Of a stretch of 64,000 nt of DNA, positions 1 to 9,826 are shown one piece after another. Below the pieces are notes generated by a model. That model was not told the DNA's origin. It did no database searches and saw only the letters and a program-made list of their open reading frames with translations. Position 1 is the first letter of the stretch, and each line of letters starts with the position of its first letter. Origin of the DNA: an uncultured Bacteroidia bacterium (GTDB taxonomy: Bacteria > Bacteroidota > Bacteroidia > Bacteroidales > ML635J-15); assembly GCA_902800045.1 (NCBI GenBank), contig CADCCZ010000001.1:1097346-1161345 (forward strand). Direction: 5' to 3'. The translations under genes were made by a program, and so were the position numbers.

Positions 1-2550
1 GACCTAAAGAAATACAGGATTTCGGGTGCCATGAACTTCAACGGTACCGCCCAAGGAAAATACAAGGACGACACCTACCCCAACATCGATGCTAACCTCA
101 CGCTCGACAACATAAGGGCAATTGTGCTCGAACAAAACGCAGTCGTGAAACTCGACATGGAAACCGACCTGAAATACGTTTCCGAAAAGCAAAGCGAATC
201 GTACATAAACGTCAAGAGGCTTAACGCCACTGTTGGCGAAACATACTTCGACCTAAAGGGCAAGGCTAGCAACATTCTTGGCGACCCCTACATAAACGCA
301 AAGCTGAGATGCAACCTCAATCTTGACTACATTTCGTCGCTGTTCCCAATCGACGACCTAACATACAAGGGACAACTTTCGTCCGACATCGAAGCGCGTT
401 TCTCGCTTGCCAACCTGATGAAGATGAACGTCCAGAAAATCTACATGCTCGGCAACATCAACATCGAAAGGATACTGCTGAGAATCCCGTCGATGCGATT
501 CCTAGTCTTCGGAAAGAACGCAACCGCCGACCTCGGCATAAACTCGATGAAGTCGCGCCGTTCGGAACGTCTGCAACTCAGCAGTGCAAGAGTTACAGTA
601 GATACCGTGAGAGTATCGTCGCCACGCACCATCGAAGCAAGAGTTTCGAAGTTGAACCTTTACGCAAATGTTGAAGAGCCGATAAACGAAGTACCACACC
701 TCATTGTTGCCGGAAGTTTAAGAGGAATGGAAGCTATCGTTGCCGACACAATGTTCGTTTCGGGAAAGACAGGCCGCATCTCGATGGCTATCCGTCCCGA
801 CACTACCGATGCGCTCATTCCTGCACTCAGGGCATCGCTCGGACTTGACTCAATCGTATATTACGAACCAACCCAAGGCGCTTTCCTCGACTCAACACGA
901 ATAGTACTCAACGGACGTCCTAGAGTCCGCAGATTCACGCGTGTAAACGGTGAACGTGTCGAAATTGACCAATCGACAAGAAAACCTATTAACGCCGATT
1001 CGCTAATAAACCTTTGCACCAGCATCGAAGATGCCGAAGGTGCACTGCGCAAGTTCCGCTTCGATGGAAAGATATACGCCAAGGCGGCACGTTACATGTC
1101 GCCATACTTCGACCTGAAGACCGGCACACGCCGACTCGATGTTACTTTCACCGACGACACGCTGCACCTCAACAACTTCATGCTGCGCGTAGGCCGTTCG
1201 CTGATGAAAGTTGACGGACGTGTCGATAATATGCGCCGTGCATTCCTGCGTGGACGTACGCTCAGCGCAGACCTCAACATAAAGTCGCGAAACCTCGACC
1301 TCAACGAGATACTTTATGCCAACTACATGGGCGAACAGGCAAAGCTAAAGGACGATGAAGCCAAGAAATCGGTTCAGGAAATGCTAGCTAAGGCAAAAGC
1401 CGGCATGGGTAATGCGCCACAACGTCCAAGGACAAACATAACCGATTCGGCACGAGCACATTATGTCGATTCGATAAGAAAAGCATACAGCAAGAAGGAC
1501 CTCAGCGAAATATACAACGAGCGCATGGGCAAGATGAAGGAGATGATGGAAAAAGCCCACAAGGAGGAGCTTGCAGCCGACGACAACATGGAAATCCAGG
1601 ATACGACCGAACAAGAATACGATACCGTACCGATGACTCTCTTTGAGATTCCTGCAAACCTCGACTGCAAGTTAAACCTCAAGCTCGACACCGTTAAGTT
1701 TGCCGGGCTGAAGATGAACGACCTCAATGGTGACATTACAATGCAGAACAGCACCGTATCAATAAAGGACTTGAAGACAACAAGCAATGTCGGCGACTTA
1801 AAAGTCAACGCAATATACACCTGCAACAATCCCGACTCTGCAAAAGCTGGTCTTGACTTAATAGGTACGAACATAACCGTCGAAGACCTTCTGACGGCCT
1901 TCCCGATGATTGACTCGATACTGCCGATGCTCAGTTCGTTCGAAGGCAAACTGGACTGCGAGCTGTCGGCGATAACCGATCTCGACAAGGAAATGGAACC
2001 CGTACTACCGACCCTGCAGACTGCATGTCATATCAACGGCAAAAACCTTGTTCTGCTCGACGGCGAAACATTTACAACAGTTGCCAAGTATCTGATGTTC
2101 AAGAAGAAGACCAAGAACGTGATAGACAACATGTCGGTTGAATTTACAATTGACAAGAACATGCTCAGCGTATATCCGTTCACCCTGTCGATGGACAAGT
2201 ACAAGGTTGCTGTAAGCGGAAAAATGGATTTCGACTTCAAGTACTTCTTCCACATTTCGGTGCTCGAACCGAAGGCATTGCCAAATTTAGGCATTAATGT
2301 TCAGACCAAGGAACCGAAAAAGAACAAGAAGGACAAGGGCAAAGACGAGGAAGAAGAAGGCGAACTTGCCGAAGAGACCGACGACTTCCAGTTCCGTCTG
2401 GTAAAACCGCTATACAAGGACGAAAAGTCTATAGCTCAATCGATTAACCTTGTCAACAAGTCGGGATTGGGAAGAATTTCGCTTCAGCAGAACCTCCGCA
2501 AGACCATACAGAATATTATAGAGAACTACGAGGAAAAGAAGAATGAGTAA
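1..2550 (+). CDS. AsmA-like family protein (5' partial)
   Basis: The frame is open from base 1, before the first ATG at 31, so the gene almost certainly starts outside the window. At least 849 residues are present. The sequence alternates short beta-strand-like segments typical of the large AsmA/TamB-like proteins, with a highly charged, helix-prone stretch around residues 430-540 and a Lys/Glu-rich stretch near residues 765-785. The last 200 residues have the look of the AsmA C-terminal region. Such proteins sit in the inner membrane and span the periplasm, and are linked to outer-membrane lipid or protein homeostasis; the N-terminal membrane anchor would lie upstream. The family call rests on overall composition and C-terminal pattern, so the exact subfamily is uncertain. 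Confidence 0.7.
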   Translation, partial: DLKKYRISGAMNFNGTAQGKYKDDTYPNIDANLTLDNIRAIVLEQNAVVKLDMETDLKYVSEKQSESYINVKRLNATVGETYFDLKGKASNILGDPYINAKLRCNLNLDYISSLFPIDDLTYKGQLSSDIEARFSLANLMKMNVQKIYMLGNINIERILLRIPSMRFLVFGKNATADLGINSMKSRRSERLQLSSARVTVDTVRVSSPRTIEARVSKLNLYANVEEPINEVPHLIVAGSLRGMEAIVADTMFVSGKTGRISMAIRPDTTDALIPALRASLGLDSIVYYEPTQGAFLDSTRIVLNGRPRVRRFTRVNGERVEIDQSTRKPINADSLINLCTSIEDAEGALRKFRFDGKIYAKAARYMSPYFDLKTGTRRLDVTFTDDTLHLNNFMLRVGRSLMKVDGRVDNMRRAFLRGRTLSADLNIKSRNLDLNEILYANYMGEQAKLKDDEAKKSVQEMLAKAKAGMGNAPQRPRTNITDSARAHYVDSIRKAYSKKDLSEIYNERMGKMKEMMEKAHKEELAADDNMEIQDTTEQEYDTVPMTLFEIPANLDCKLNLKLDTVKFAGLKMNDLNGDITMQNSTVSIKDLKTTSNVGDLKVNAIYTCNNPDSAKAGLDLIGTNITVEDLLTAFPMIDSILPMLSSFEGKLDCELSAITDLDKEMEPVLPTLQTACHINGKNLVLLDGETFTTVAKYLMFKKKTKNVIDNMSVEFTIDKNMLSVYPFTLSMDKYKVAVSGKMDFDFKYFFHISVLEPKALPNLGINVQTKEPKKNKKDKGKDEEEEGELAEETDDFQFRLVKPLYKDEKSIAQSINLVNKSGLGRISLQQNLRKTIQNIIENYEEKKNE

Positions 2551-2592
2551 TTTTATGTTGCTGTAGGCAACCTTTTATTACTTTTTTCGTTA

Positions 2593-2600
2593 TATATTTG
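2593..2600 (+). promoter_or_regulatory. Candidate -7 box for the P-domain protein
   Basis: TATATTTG matches the Bacteroidota -7 consensus TAnnTTTG exactly and lies 23 bases before the ATG at 2624. No clear -33 TTG at the usual spacing is seen. Confidence 0.45.
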
Positions 2601-2623
2601 TAGAACAACATAAAGGAATAATT

Positions 2624-5600
2624 ATGAGGAACTATATAGCTTTACTCACAACGGCAGTTATATGCTTTTTTAGCAACAACATACATGCTCAAGTCTGGCA
2701 TATCAGCGATAGCGTTGGTACAGATGGCAACACCTTTACCCTCGACTGCTCCAATGCCAGTTCGGAACAAGAAACGACAATATTTATATACGACAGTGGC
2801 GGTCCCGACGGCGATTATGGTAGCAACGAATCATTCTCCAAGCAAATACAAGTTGAAGAAGGTAAAGTAATACACATAAAATTTACAGAATTTAACCTTG
2901 CATCAGGTTCAATGATGTCGATTTTCAATGATAATTATCTATTTGCAATAAACGCAACAGACTCTTCGCTAAGCGGAATGGAATTTTCATCTGACATGAC
3001 GCTAACCCTAAGTTGGCAATCATTGGCACTTACAGGATCTGGATTTTCTGCAAAAATATGGTGTAGCGACATCCCTCAAAACTTCACGACTACAATCGAA
3101 ACAAATTTAACTCCAGTATTATTTTATAACATAACATACTATGACATCTGCTCTGGTGACGAATTAGACTTTACTGCTACTAACACATTCTCAGAAACAC
3201 GACAATACGAACAAAACAACGAATCACTTATATACAACTGGGCTATTATCAACAACAACGATACTATATGGTTTTATGATGCGGGGCAAAATTTAACACA
3301 TACTTTTGAATCGGGTGGAATATACAAGGTGCTATGCAAGGCAAACGATGAAAACGACGGACATAATACAAACGACAATACCGTATTCGTCAGAGTTTCC
3401 GCAAGACCGACATTTAATATAACAGGTCATCAGGATACATTATGTATAGGAACCGAAATGGAACTGTCCGCCAGCCCTCACTCGGAACCGATAGGTAACA
3501 TTCCTATTCCACAAATATTAAGTCACAATTCTCCACAACCGTTTGGCGTATGGATTTTATATACCGAAAAATCTACACGAGACTATTACAAGGCTCAATA
3601 TAGTGGCACCATCCATGTATCAGGATTTGACGATACCTGCCACATTAATTCCATCGACGACATCGACCGCATATATGTTAATATGTCCCATTCTGCCTTG
3701 GTAGATGTCAATATGATGATAAAATGCCCAAACGACCAGAAATGTCTGATAAAATCCCCTGCCCCATCGAGCTGGCAATGGACAAATACCGGCGGCATAA
3801 ACAATCCGAATTCTACCAATGGCGGCTTTTATTGTCTTGGAGAACCGACATTTGCAGAAGACGCATACGCCCCATGCTATGGAACTCCCGGCAATGGCTA
3901 TTCGTATTACTTCACACCGACAGCAACAAATCCTTTCGGAGGCGATTATGCCAACGATGATTGCCAAACATGTACGACAACATCCTTCATCGACAACTGT
4001 GGCATCGAATGGACATGTAGCATTCTTGACGAAGGCAATTATGCCACATACGAAAGCATGTCTTCACTTATCGGCTGCCCGATAAATGGAGAATGGACTC
4101 TTTACGCCTACGACGGCCTTAGGCAAGACTACGGTCACGTATTTGAATGGGGAATATATTTCAACGCTCCATTTTCAAACTCATATCAAGAAGGCGAAAT
4201 ATCATGGACAGGCGAATACATATCCGACACAAGCGCGACAACAACAATCCTCACTCCATTTGTGACAGAAAGCAGTTTATATCCATATACTTTCCAATTG
4301 ACTGACAATTTCGGCTGTTCATACGACACCACTATAAACATATTTATAAATGCACTCGAAACTCCGCAAATAAACCAGATTGTAACCGACAGCCTCAACC
4401 ACAACTACATTACTTGGTCTGCCATCGACAACGATGATATACAGGAATACCGCATCTACCGCAGCAGCGACACCACAAACTACGACCTTGTGGCAACAAT
4501 TCCAGCAAACGAACCTACCGAATGGACAGACGAAACAACAGAATTCTCTATCCGCCCGTACTGGTACTGTATTACTGCATTCGGAGGTTGCGAAACGCCA
4601 ATGAGCCAATATGTGGAATCGATGCATTTCACCACAACAATCAACACTAATGTCCCGCAAACCACAAACGAAGGGGAAATTTATGCCAATATTTGTCAGG
4701 GACAAAGCATTACATTCACCGCATCGAATACATTCCACGACAATGGCACTTACGAACATAGCGACGAAAGCCTCACATACGACTGGACAATAATAACAGG
4801 CAGATACGACACGATAGTACTCCCAGATGCCGGAATGCAAATAAGCCGCACATTCGACACAAGCGGCGGTTTCCATGTAAAATGCCAGACTCGCGACACT
4901 TTCAATATAACAAATAGCAACGACAACAGCATCACGGTTCAAGTATCCGTAAGGCCACAATTTGAAGTATCGGCAGACATCGATTCCGTATGCTCTGGTA
5001 CAGAAATAACTCTACAAGGCATAGCGCATCAACCTCAATGGCAAGCGCAAATGCTAACAAAAAATAGTTATTCAGGCACAGACTTAATACCCGAAGGAGA
5101 AACTCAAAATTACAGTTCGAGCATCGATATTCGTACTCAGGATTCGTTGGCAACAATAAATTCAACCGACCAGATAGACCATATATATATTAATATGGAA
5201 CACTCGTATCTTGGCGATTTGAGTATAATGCTAGAATGCCCTAATGGTCAGAAATGTCTGCTAAAAGCTCACAGCTCCGCAACTCCTACACCAATGGACT
5301 GGTCATTAACTGGAGGAATACACCTAAACGGTTCACAAGGAGGAGGTAATCTTCATTTAGGGCTATCACCAGACCCGTCATCAAACAGACCTTGCTTCTG
5401 GACACCTGGAGAAGGCTGGACATATAGCATATATCCAGACGGCACTATACCACTTGGACCGTCATCGCCATATCATAATATAGACTACACAGATATCTGC
5501 TATGATACTACAAACATAAATGTTGTTGATACAGCACCGGAAAGTGGACAATATGGACCTTATGAAAGCATGTCGTCTCTGATTGGCTGTCCAATAAACG

Positions 5601-6676
5601 GTACCTGGAAACTACATGTAAATGACAAATTGCAAATGGATAACGGGTACATTTTCGGATGGGGTATATATATGTATGAGCCTTCAACAGAATGGCTATT
5701 TGAAAATACATACGAAAATAATGGCTTGTCATGGAACGGAAACGGCATAACAACGGACACTACCGACAATGGTGCTATTACCGTAATCCCAAGCTCAACA
5801 ACTACTGGAAATCAGGAATACACTTTTACCTGCACCGACAATTTCGGCTGCTCATACGATACTACAATAAATTTATATGTTTATCGAACAACTCCAATCC
5901 CCGAAATTAAAAGCGTAAGTATAAATGTGTTGAACCAAAATGTTGTAGAATTTTCAGCACCAAACAACAATGATGGTAGAATCACGCACTACAATATATA
6001 TAGGTCAAGATATTCTGGAGGTTACTCACTTGCAGCAACATTACCACACGGCACAACCGCTTGGACTGACATGAATGTCAATCCGTCGCAATGGTCTTAT
6101 AGTTACATAGTAACATCCAACGACGACTGCGGAGAATCAGTAATGAGCAACCGCCATCGTGCAATGCACCTCAGTCTGGAACGCGCAGGAAACAATTCAG
6201 TAAGCCTAATCTGGACACCCTACGAAGGGTTCCAATACGACACCTACAAAATTTACCGTGGCGCAAATCCATTTTCGATGGAACAGATCGGCGAAATTCC
6301 AAGCAGCCAGAACTCGTTTACCGACAATAACGCCAATGGAAACAACTACTATCAAATAGAAATATCCAATTCCGAGAACAGCAACATTATTGCAAAATCA
6401 AATCTAATACAATCGCGCCAGAACTCAATCGACAGCTATGAAATAACAGATTTCAGCGTATTTCCTAATCCAGCAAGCACAACGCTTAACATAACATCGT
6501 CGGAAACACTATCAACAATAGAAATATTCTCGGCAACCGGTCAATCTGTTTTGCAAATGAACATCAATAGTGACAACACAATTTGCGACATAAATCATCT
6601 TGCATCAGGCATATACATCATTATCGCCCACGATAGCAACGGTAAAATCGGAATGACAAAATTTACAAAGGAATAA
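2624..6676 (+). CDS. Large T9SS-secreted protein with PKD, proprotein-convertase P-like and FN3 domains
   Basis: 1350 residues. A signal peptide covers residues 1-22 (ends NNIHAQ). After a CUB-like segment come a PKD-like domain (from about 185), a P-like domain (about 325-515, with LIGCPINGEWTLYAYD), and an FN3-like domain (about 590-680). The PKD, P-like and FN3 set is then repeated (about 690-1175), followed by another FN3-like domain and a T9SS type A sorting domain in the last 75 residues (VFPNPASTTLNI ... GIYIII ... KFTKE). No protease catalytic domain is present, so it is more likely an adhesin or glycan/peptide-binding surface protein than an enzyme. P domains usually sit next to subtilisin-like proteases; here they stand alone. 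The product should cross the outer membrane by T9SS and be anchored or released there. Confidence 0.85.
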   Translation: MRNYIALLTTAVICFFSNNIHAQVWHISDSVGTDGNTFTLDCSNASSEQETTIFIYDSGGPDGDYGSNESFSKQIQVEEGKVIHIKFTEFNLASGSMMSIFNDNYLFAINATDSSLSGMEFSSDMTLTLSWQSLALTGSGFSAKIWCSDIPQNFTTTIETNLTPVLFYNITYYDICSGDELDFTATNTFSETRQYEQNNESLIYNWAIINNNDTIWFYDAGQNLTHTFESGGIYKVLCKANDENDGHNTNDNTVFVRVSARPTFNITGHQDTLCIGTEMELSASPHSEPIGNIPIPQILSHNSPQPFGVWILYTEKSTRDYYKAQYSGTIHVSGFDDTCHINSIDDIDRIYVNMSHSALVDVNMMIKCPNDQKCLIKSPAPSSWQWTNTGGINNPNSTNGGFYCLGEPTFAEDAYAPCYGTPGNGYSYYFTPTATNPFGGDYANDDCQTCTTTSFIDNCGIEWTCSILDEGNYATYESMSSLIGCPINGEWTLYAYDGLRQDYGHVFEWGIYFNAPFSNSYQEGEISWTGEYISDTSATTTILTPFVTESSLYPYTFQLTDNFGCSYDTTINIFINALETPQINQIVTDSLNHNYITWSAIDNDDIQEYRIYRSSDTTNYDLVATIPANEPTEWTDETTEFSIRPYWYCITAFGGCETPMSQYVESMHFTTTINTNVPQTTNEGEIYANICQGQSITFTASNTFHDNGTYEHSDESLTYDWTIITGRYDTIVLPDAGMQISRTFDTSGGFHVKCQTRDTFNITNSNDNSITVQVSVRPQFEVSADIDSVCSGTEITLQGIAHQPQWQAQMLTKNSYSGTDLIPEGETQNYSSSIDIRTQDSLATINSTDQIDHIYINMEHSYLGDLSIMLECPNGQKCLLKAHSSATPTPMDWSLTGGIHLNGSQGGGNLHLGLSPDPSSNRPCFWTPGEGWTYSIYPDGTIPLGPSSPYHNIDYTDICYDTTNINVVDTAPESGQYGPYESMSSLIGCPINGTWKLHVNDKLQMDNGYIFGWGIYMYEPSTEWLFENTYENNGLSWNGNGITTDTTDNGAITVIPSSTTTGNQEYTFTCTDNFGCSYDTTINLYVYRTTPIPEIKSVSINVLNQNVVEFSAPNNNDGRITHYNIYRSRYSGGYSLAATLPHGTTAWTDMNVNPSQWSYSYIVTSNDDCGESVMSNRHRAMHLSLERAGNNSVSLIWTPYEGFQYDTYKIYRGANPFSMEQIGEIPSSQNSFTDNNANGNNYYQIEISNSENSNIIAKSNLIQSRQNSIDSYEITDFSVFPNPASTTLNITSSETLSTIEIFSATGQSVLQMNINSDNTICDINHLASGIYIIIAHDSNGKIGMTKFTKE

Positions 6677-6686
6677 AGACTCGTTT

Positions 6687-6992
6687 ATGGAAACAGTATT
6701 TTCAATAATAATGGCAGCAATGGGCATATCGCTGTTGATATACGCCGGAATTGCGTACTTGTCTGGCGACCCCATAATTTTGTTTCAAGATACATATTCG
6801 TTTCCGAAGGGCAAAAAGGAGAAAAAGGAATATGTCCGCAAAAAGTTTGTAAAAATTATCGCGCTGATTGCACTTTCGTTTCTAGCAAGTTCGCTTGTCG
6901 GGTTGACGCAGATTTATTGGCTTGCCCTGATTGTTTTTGTATTAGGAATAGTCCTTACCGTAATAATCGGTAAAAAGATAATGAACAGCTAA
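6687..6992 (+). CDS. Small integral membrane protein
   Basis: 101 residues with three hydrophobic segments (about 3-25, 57-73 and 75-97) and a basic, soluble loop (KGKKEKKEYVRKKFVK) between the first and second. It resembles the small DUF3784-type membrane proteins in layout, but I cannot assign a family with confidence. It begins 10 bases after the stop of the secreted P-domain protein and ends directly against the convergent YbaK gene, so it is probably cotranscribed with the upstream gene. Function unknown. Confidence 0.6.
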   Translation: METVFSIIMAAMGISLLIYAGIAYLSGDPIILFQDTYSFPKGKKEKKEYVRKKFVKIIALIALSFLASSLVGLTQIYWLALIVFVLGIVLTVIIGKKIMNS

Positions 6993-7484
6993 TTATCCCA
7001 TTGCTATTAAATCTCCAACTTTCGCCCCTACCGCTTTGCACAAATCAGCAGGATTTATCTTGAACTGCAAGCCACGCACTCCAGCACTGACATAGATATA
7101 GTCAAAATCATTGCAGGTTGAATGTATGTATGTCGGGAAAGGCTTTTTCATACCGATTGGCGAACAGCCACCACGGATATAGCCTGTAAGCGGAAGCAAT
7201 TCCTTCATTGGGATAAGATTGCAACTCTTGTTACCAGTAGCCTTTGCAGCTAGTTTCAGGTCAACTTCCTCTTCGCCAGGAACTACACATACAAAATACC
7301 CACTACGGTCTCCGTGCAAAACCAAAGTCTTGAAAACTCGGTCGATAGGCTCACCGAGCTGTGCTGCCACATGTACCGCGCTCAAGTCGTTCTCATCAAC
7401 CTCATACGGAATAAGTTCGTAGGCAATCTTCTTGCTGTCGAGCAGGCGGGCTGCGTTGGTCTTCTGTATCTTTTCCTTTGCCAT
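6993..7484 (-). CDS. ybaK: YbaK/EbsC family Cys-tRNA(Pro)/aminoacyl-tRNA deacylase
   Basis: 163 residues, the usual size for YbaK. It starts MAKEKIQKTNAARLLDSKKI, continues with the family features VFKTLVLHGD and DLKLAAKATG, and ends with the YIRGGCSPIGMKK segment and a C-terminal AGVRGLQFKI strand. The conserved lysine in VFKTLV is the one needed for deacylation in the family. The enzyme clears Cys (or similar small residues) mischarged on tRNA(Pro) in the cytoplasm. Its start codon touches the stop of the upstream minus-strand gene, so it is the last gene of the operon that begins with the MlaE-like permease. A second member of the superfamily (ProX-like) lies at 24202. Confidence 0.9.
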   Translation of the reverse strand: MAKEKIQKTNAARLLDSKKIAYELIPYEVDENDLSAVHVAAQLGEPIDRVFKTLVLHGDRSGYFVCVVPGEEEVDLKLAAKATGNKSCNLIPMKELLPLTGYIRGGCSPIGMKKPFPTYIHSTCNDFDYIYVSAGVRGLQFKINPADLCKAVGAKVGDLIAMG

Positions 7485-7816
7485 CAGTAAATCTCCTTTG
7501 CAATAGTTTCGTTTGTAAAATTAAGCGTCTGCAAATCAACATTTTCGAGCAGAACGACAGGCAACATAGTTGAATCGTCAAATTTCAAGCCAACTGACAA
7601 TAAAAAATCCTGCAGAGACAACTTGTTTTCTTTCAGAATATCGGTATCGAAATGTGGACAGATAATTCCATTATGAAAAATCATCCTCTCCTTTTCCTCT
7701 ATGCCTGAATTTTCTGCGCCTACCGAAGTCAAATATCCGTTATCATCGAACGACAGACGGCAGTTCTTTATGAAATTCCGACCGTCGAAAACATAATTTG
7801 CCGCGAAGTGCTTCAT
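7484..7816 (-). CDS. Amidohydrolase-like composite domain without the catalytic barrel
   Basis: 110 residues. The first half (MKHFAANYVFDGRNFIKNC ... IFHNGIICPHF) resembles the N-terminal beta-sandwich of Bacteroidota amidohydrolases, up to the point where the metal-binding HxH motif would follow. The second half (LPVVLLENVDLQTLNFTNETIAKEIY) resembles the extreme C-terminus of the same enzymes. The roughly 270-residue TIM barrel with all metal ligands is missing. The frame is intact and tightly packed in an operon (4-base overlap with the DUF4296 gene, 1-base contact with ybaK), so this is a maintained gene rather than obvious debris. It cannot be a hydrolase as it stands; its role is unknown. 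Confidence 0.55.
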   Translation of the reverse strand: MKHFAANYVFDGRNFIKNCRLSFDDNGYLTSVGAENSGIEEKERMIFHNGIICPHFDTDILKENKLSLQDFLLSVGLKFDDSTMLPVVLLENVDLQTLNFTNETIAKEIY

Positions 7817-8241
7817 AAAGTATTTTTTTCCACTGCTGCCACAGAGTCGGCATCAGCCTTTCTCGATTCGGCAATCTCCTGATTGAATCGCTCCACAACG
7901 TTCTCGTAAATATCACGAAGCTTGTTTGCATCGTTCTGCAGATACCACAGAATGCTCTCCTCGAACGACTCGCGCGTACAGCCATACTTATCGTAAATAC
8001 TTTCGTATATAAGGCTATCGACCTGATACTGATTCATCGAGGTATGTCCACTTACCTGCACCATACGCAACGAAACAATAGCATCGGCAATATTCATTTC
8101 GTAGAAAATATTTTCCATGGTTTCTGGCGGCAGCATACGTTCCTCTGGAACTATCTGCGCCTGCTTATCGGGAGGATTGCACGAAACAATCAGCAATGCC
8201 GACAACAGAACAATGAAAACCGATAATATCCTAATATTCAT
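7813..8241 (-). CDS. DUF4296 lipoprotein
   Basis: 142 residues from the ATG at 8241. This start is preferred to the upstream one because it gives a clean lipoprotein signal (MNIRILSVFIVLLSALLIVSC, lipobox Cys at residue 21). The mature part has the DUF4296 pattern: an early PEERMLPPETMENIFYEM segment followed by repeated helical YxxI/YGCT elements. DUF4296 proteins are common in Bacteroidota and their role is not known. The start overlaps the end of the MlaF-like gene by 11 bases and the end overlaps the next gene by 4 bases, so translation is probably coupled. Confidence 0.8.
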   Translation of the reverse strand: MNIRILSVFIVLLSALLIVSCNPPDKQAQIVPEERMLPPETMENIFYEMNIADAIVSLRMVQVSGHTSMNQYQVDSLIYESIYDKYGCTRESFEESILWYLQNDANKLRDIYENVVERFNQEIAESRKADADSVAAVEKNTL

Positions 8242-8992
8242 TGTGCGCCTTTTTAATCTTCTTGTAAAGGTTGGATGCAAATACAAAATCGTTCAGTTCG
8301 GGATTGTCGGTAGTGAAAATATCGTCCTTGGATCCTTGCCACCACTTGTTGCCTTGATAGATGAAGCAGATGTTGTCGCCAATCTCCATTATGGAGTTCA
8401 TATCGTGGGTGTTGACAATGGTGGTTATGTTGTATTCTACAGTGATTTCCTTTATTAGCTGGTCGATAAGGATGGATGTCTGCGGGTCGAGACCGGAGTT
8501 TGGCTCGTCGCAGAACAGATAGCGCGGATTGAGAGCTATTGCCCTTGCAATTGCGACGCGCTTCTGCATACCACCGCTTATTTCCGACGGGAACGAATGG
8601 TGTGCATTGACAATACCCACACGGTCGAGACAAAAATCTACACGCTTCTGCTTTTCGGCTTTCGACATCTTGGTAAACAGGTCGAGTGGCAGCATCACAT
8701 TTTCTTCCACATTGTTCGATGTAAACAACGCGCTTCCCTGGAACACCATGCCCATCTCCTTGCGGATTTCACGCTTGCCTTTTTCGTCCACATTCACAAA
8801 TTCGCGCTTGTCGAAATAAATTTCGCCGGTTTCGGGCGTAACAAGTCCCACTATGTTCTTCAGCAACACGGTCTTGCCCGAACCGCTTCGGCCAATAATC
8901 ATATTGACCTTGCCGGCGTCGAAGGTTGCATTGATGTCCTTCAGCACATGCTTCTCGCCAAAAGTCTTATTTACATTTACAACTTCTATCAT
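8231..8992 (-). CDS. mlaF: ABC transporter ATP-binding protein, MlaF-like
   Basis: 253 residues. Walker A is GRSGSGKT near residue 35, the signature is SGGMQKRVAIARA, and Walker B is YLFCDEPNSGLDP; the H-loop is VNTHDM. The GRSGSGKTVLLK and SGGMQKR forms are typical of the Mla/Ttg2A ATPases of phospholipid transport across the envelope. The start overlaps the end of the MlaE-like permease gene by 4 bases. No MlaD-type MCE protein is encoded within the window, so the periplasmic partner must be elsewhere. It works in the inner membrane with the permease. Confidence 0.9.
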   Translation of the reverse strand: MIEVVNVNKTFGEKHVLKDINATFDAGKVNMIIGRSGSGKTVLLKNIVGLVTPETGEIYFDKREFVNVDEKGKREIRKEMGMVFQGSALFTSNNVEENVMLPLDLFTKMSKAEKQKRVDFCLDRVGIVNAHHSFPSEISGGMQKRVAIARAIALNPRYLFCDEPNSGLDPQTSILIDQLIKEITVEYNITTIVNTHDMNSIMEIGDNICFIYQGNKWWQGSKDDIFTTDNPELNDFVFASNLYKKIKKAHNEY

Positions 8993-9732
8993 GTGAGCAT
9001 TACCTGTGTTAAGATAAGGTTGAACAAAAGGACTGCTATAATGCTGTAAACCACAGCCTTGGTACTGCTTTTGCCGACTTCGAGAGCACCACCTTCGGTA
9101 TAGTAGCCGAAAAATGCCGAAATGGATGTTATAAGTATTGCGAACACCGCGATTTTCACCACCGTATAGGTGACATAGAACGGCACGAAAGCGTAATGCA
9201 GACCATATATATAATCGGCAACCGTTACAATGTCGGGCGAAGTGAAAGCGATGAAGAAACCACCTACGATACCGAGCATAATGCTAAGCAATGCAAGGAA
9301 GGGGAAGGTGAAAAATGCAGCCACTATCTTAGGGAGAATAAGATAGTTAGCGCTATTGACACCCATTATTTCAAGTGCATCAATCTGCTCGGTGATACGC
9401 ATTGTACCTATTTCGGAAGCAATGTTTGAACCGACTCGTCCCGACAGGATAAGGCAGACTATGGTACTCGAGAACTCAAGAATCATGGTATCGCGGGTAC
9501 TCAAACCGATGATGTAGCGTGGTATAATCGGCGACTCGAAGTTGATACCCATTTGTATTGTAAGTACCGCGCCCATAAACACAGAAACTATGCAGACGAT
9601 ACCAACCGAATCGAAACCAATCTGCTCTATTTCAGCCTTTAGCCTGCGGAAAAATATCTTCCTGTTGACAGGTTTGGAGAATACCGAACCCATCAGCGAG
9701 AAGTATTTGCCTATGGTTACAAACAAGTTCAT
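8989..9732 (-). CDS. mlaE: ABC transporter permease, MlaE-like
   Basis: 247 residues, five to six membrane segments. The family hallmark is seen in the segment around VCLILSGRVGSNIASEIGTMRITEQIDALEIMG (about residues 110-145), which is the MlaE region that contacts the ATPase. It is the first gene of the minus-strand operon mlaE-mlaF-DUF4296-amidohydrolase-like-ybaK and has an exact TAnnTTTG box 24 bases upstream of its start. It should form the inner-membrane channel for retrograde or anterograde phospholipid transport. Confidence 0.92.
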   Translation of the reverse strand: MNLFVTIGKYFSLMGSVFSKPVNRKIFFRRLKAEIEQIGFDSVGIVCIVSVFMGAVLTIQMGINFESPIIPRYIIGLSTRDTMILEFSSTIVCLILSGRVGSNIASEIGTMRITEQIDALEIMGVNSANYLILPKIVAAFFTFPFLALLSIMLGIVGGFFIAFTSPDIVTVADYIYGLHYAFVPFYVTYTVVKIAVFAILITSISAFFGYYTEGGALEVGKSSTKAVVYSIIAVLLFNLILTQVMLT

Positions 9733-9755
9733 TTTTCAGTCGCAAAAAAGCAGGA

Positions 9756-9763
9756 CAAAGGTA
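9756..9763 (-). promoter_or_regulatory. Candidate -7 box for the mlaE operon
   Basis: On the minus strand the sequence reads TACCTTTG, an exact TAnnTTTG match, 24 bases ahead of the mlaE start codon at 9732. Confidence 0.5.
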
Positions 9764-9826
9764 GTCAAAGAATTTTAAATACGAAAAAATATATTCAAAG
9801 ATTGTTTTTCATTCAGATTTAATTCT

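Noticed and set aside
4319..4960. Antisense frame of about 213 codons within the P-domain protein gene
   Set aside because: Composition is Cys/Val/Tyr-rich and unlike a real protein; the plus-strand frame shows clear domains.
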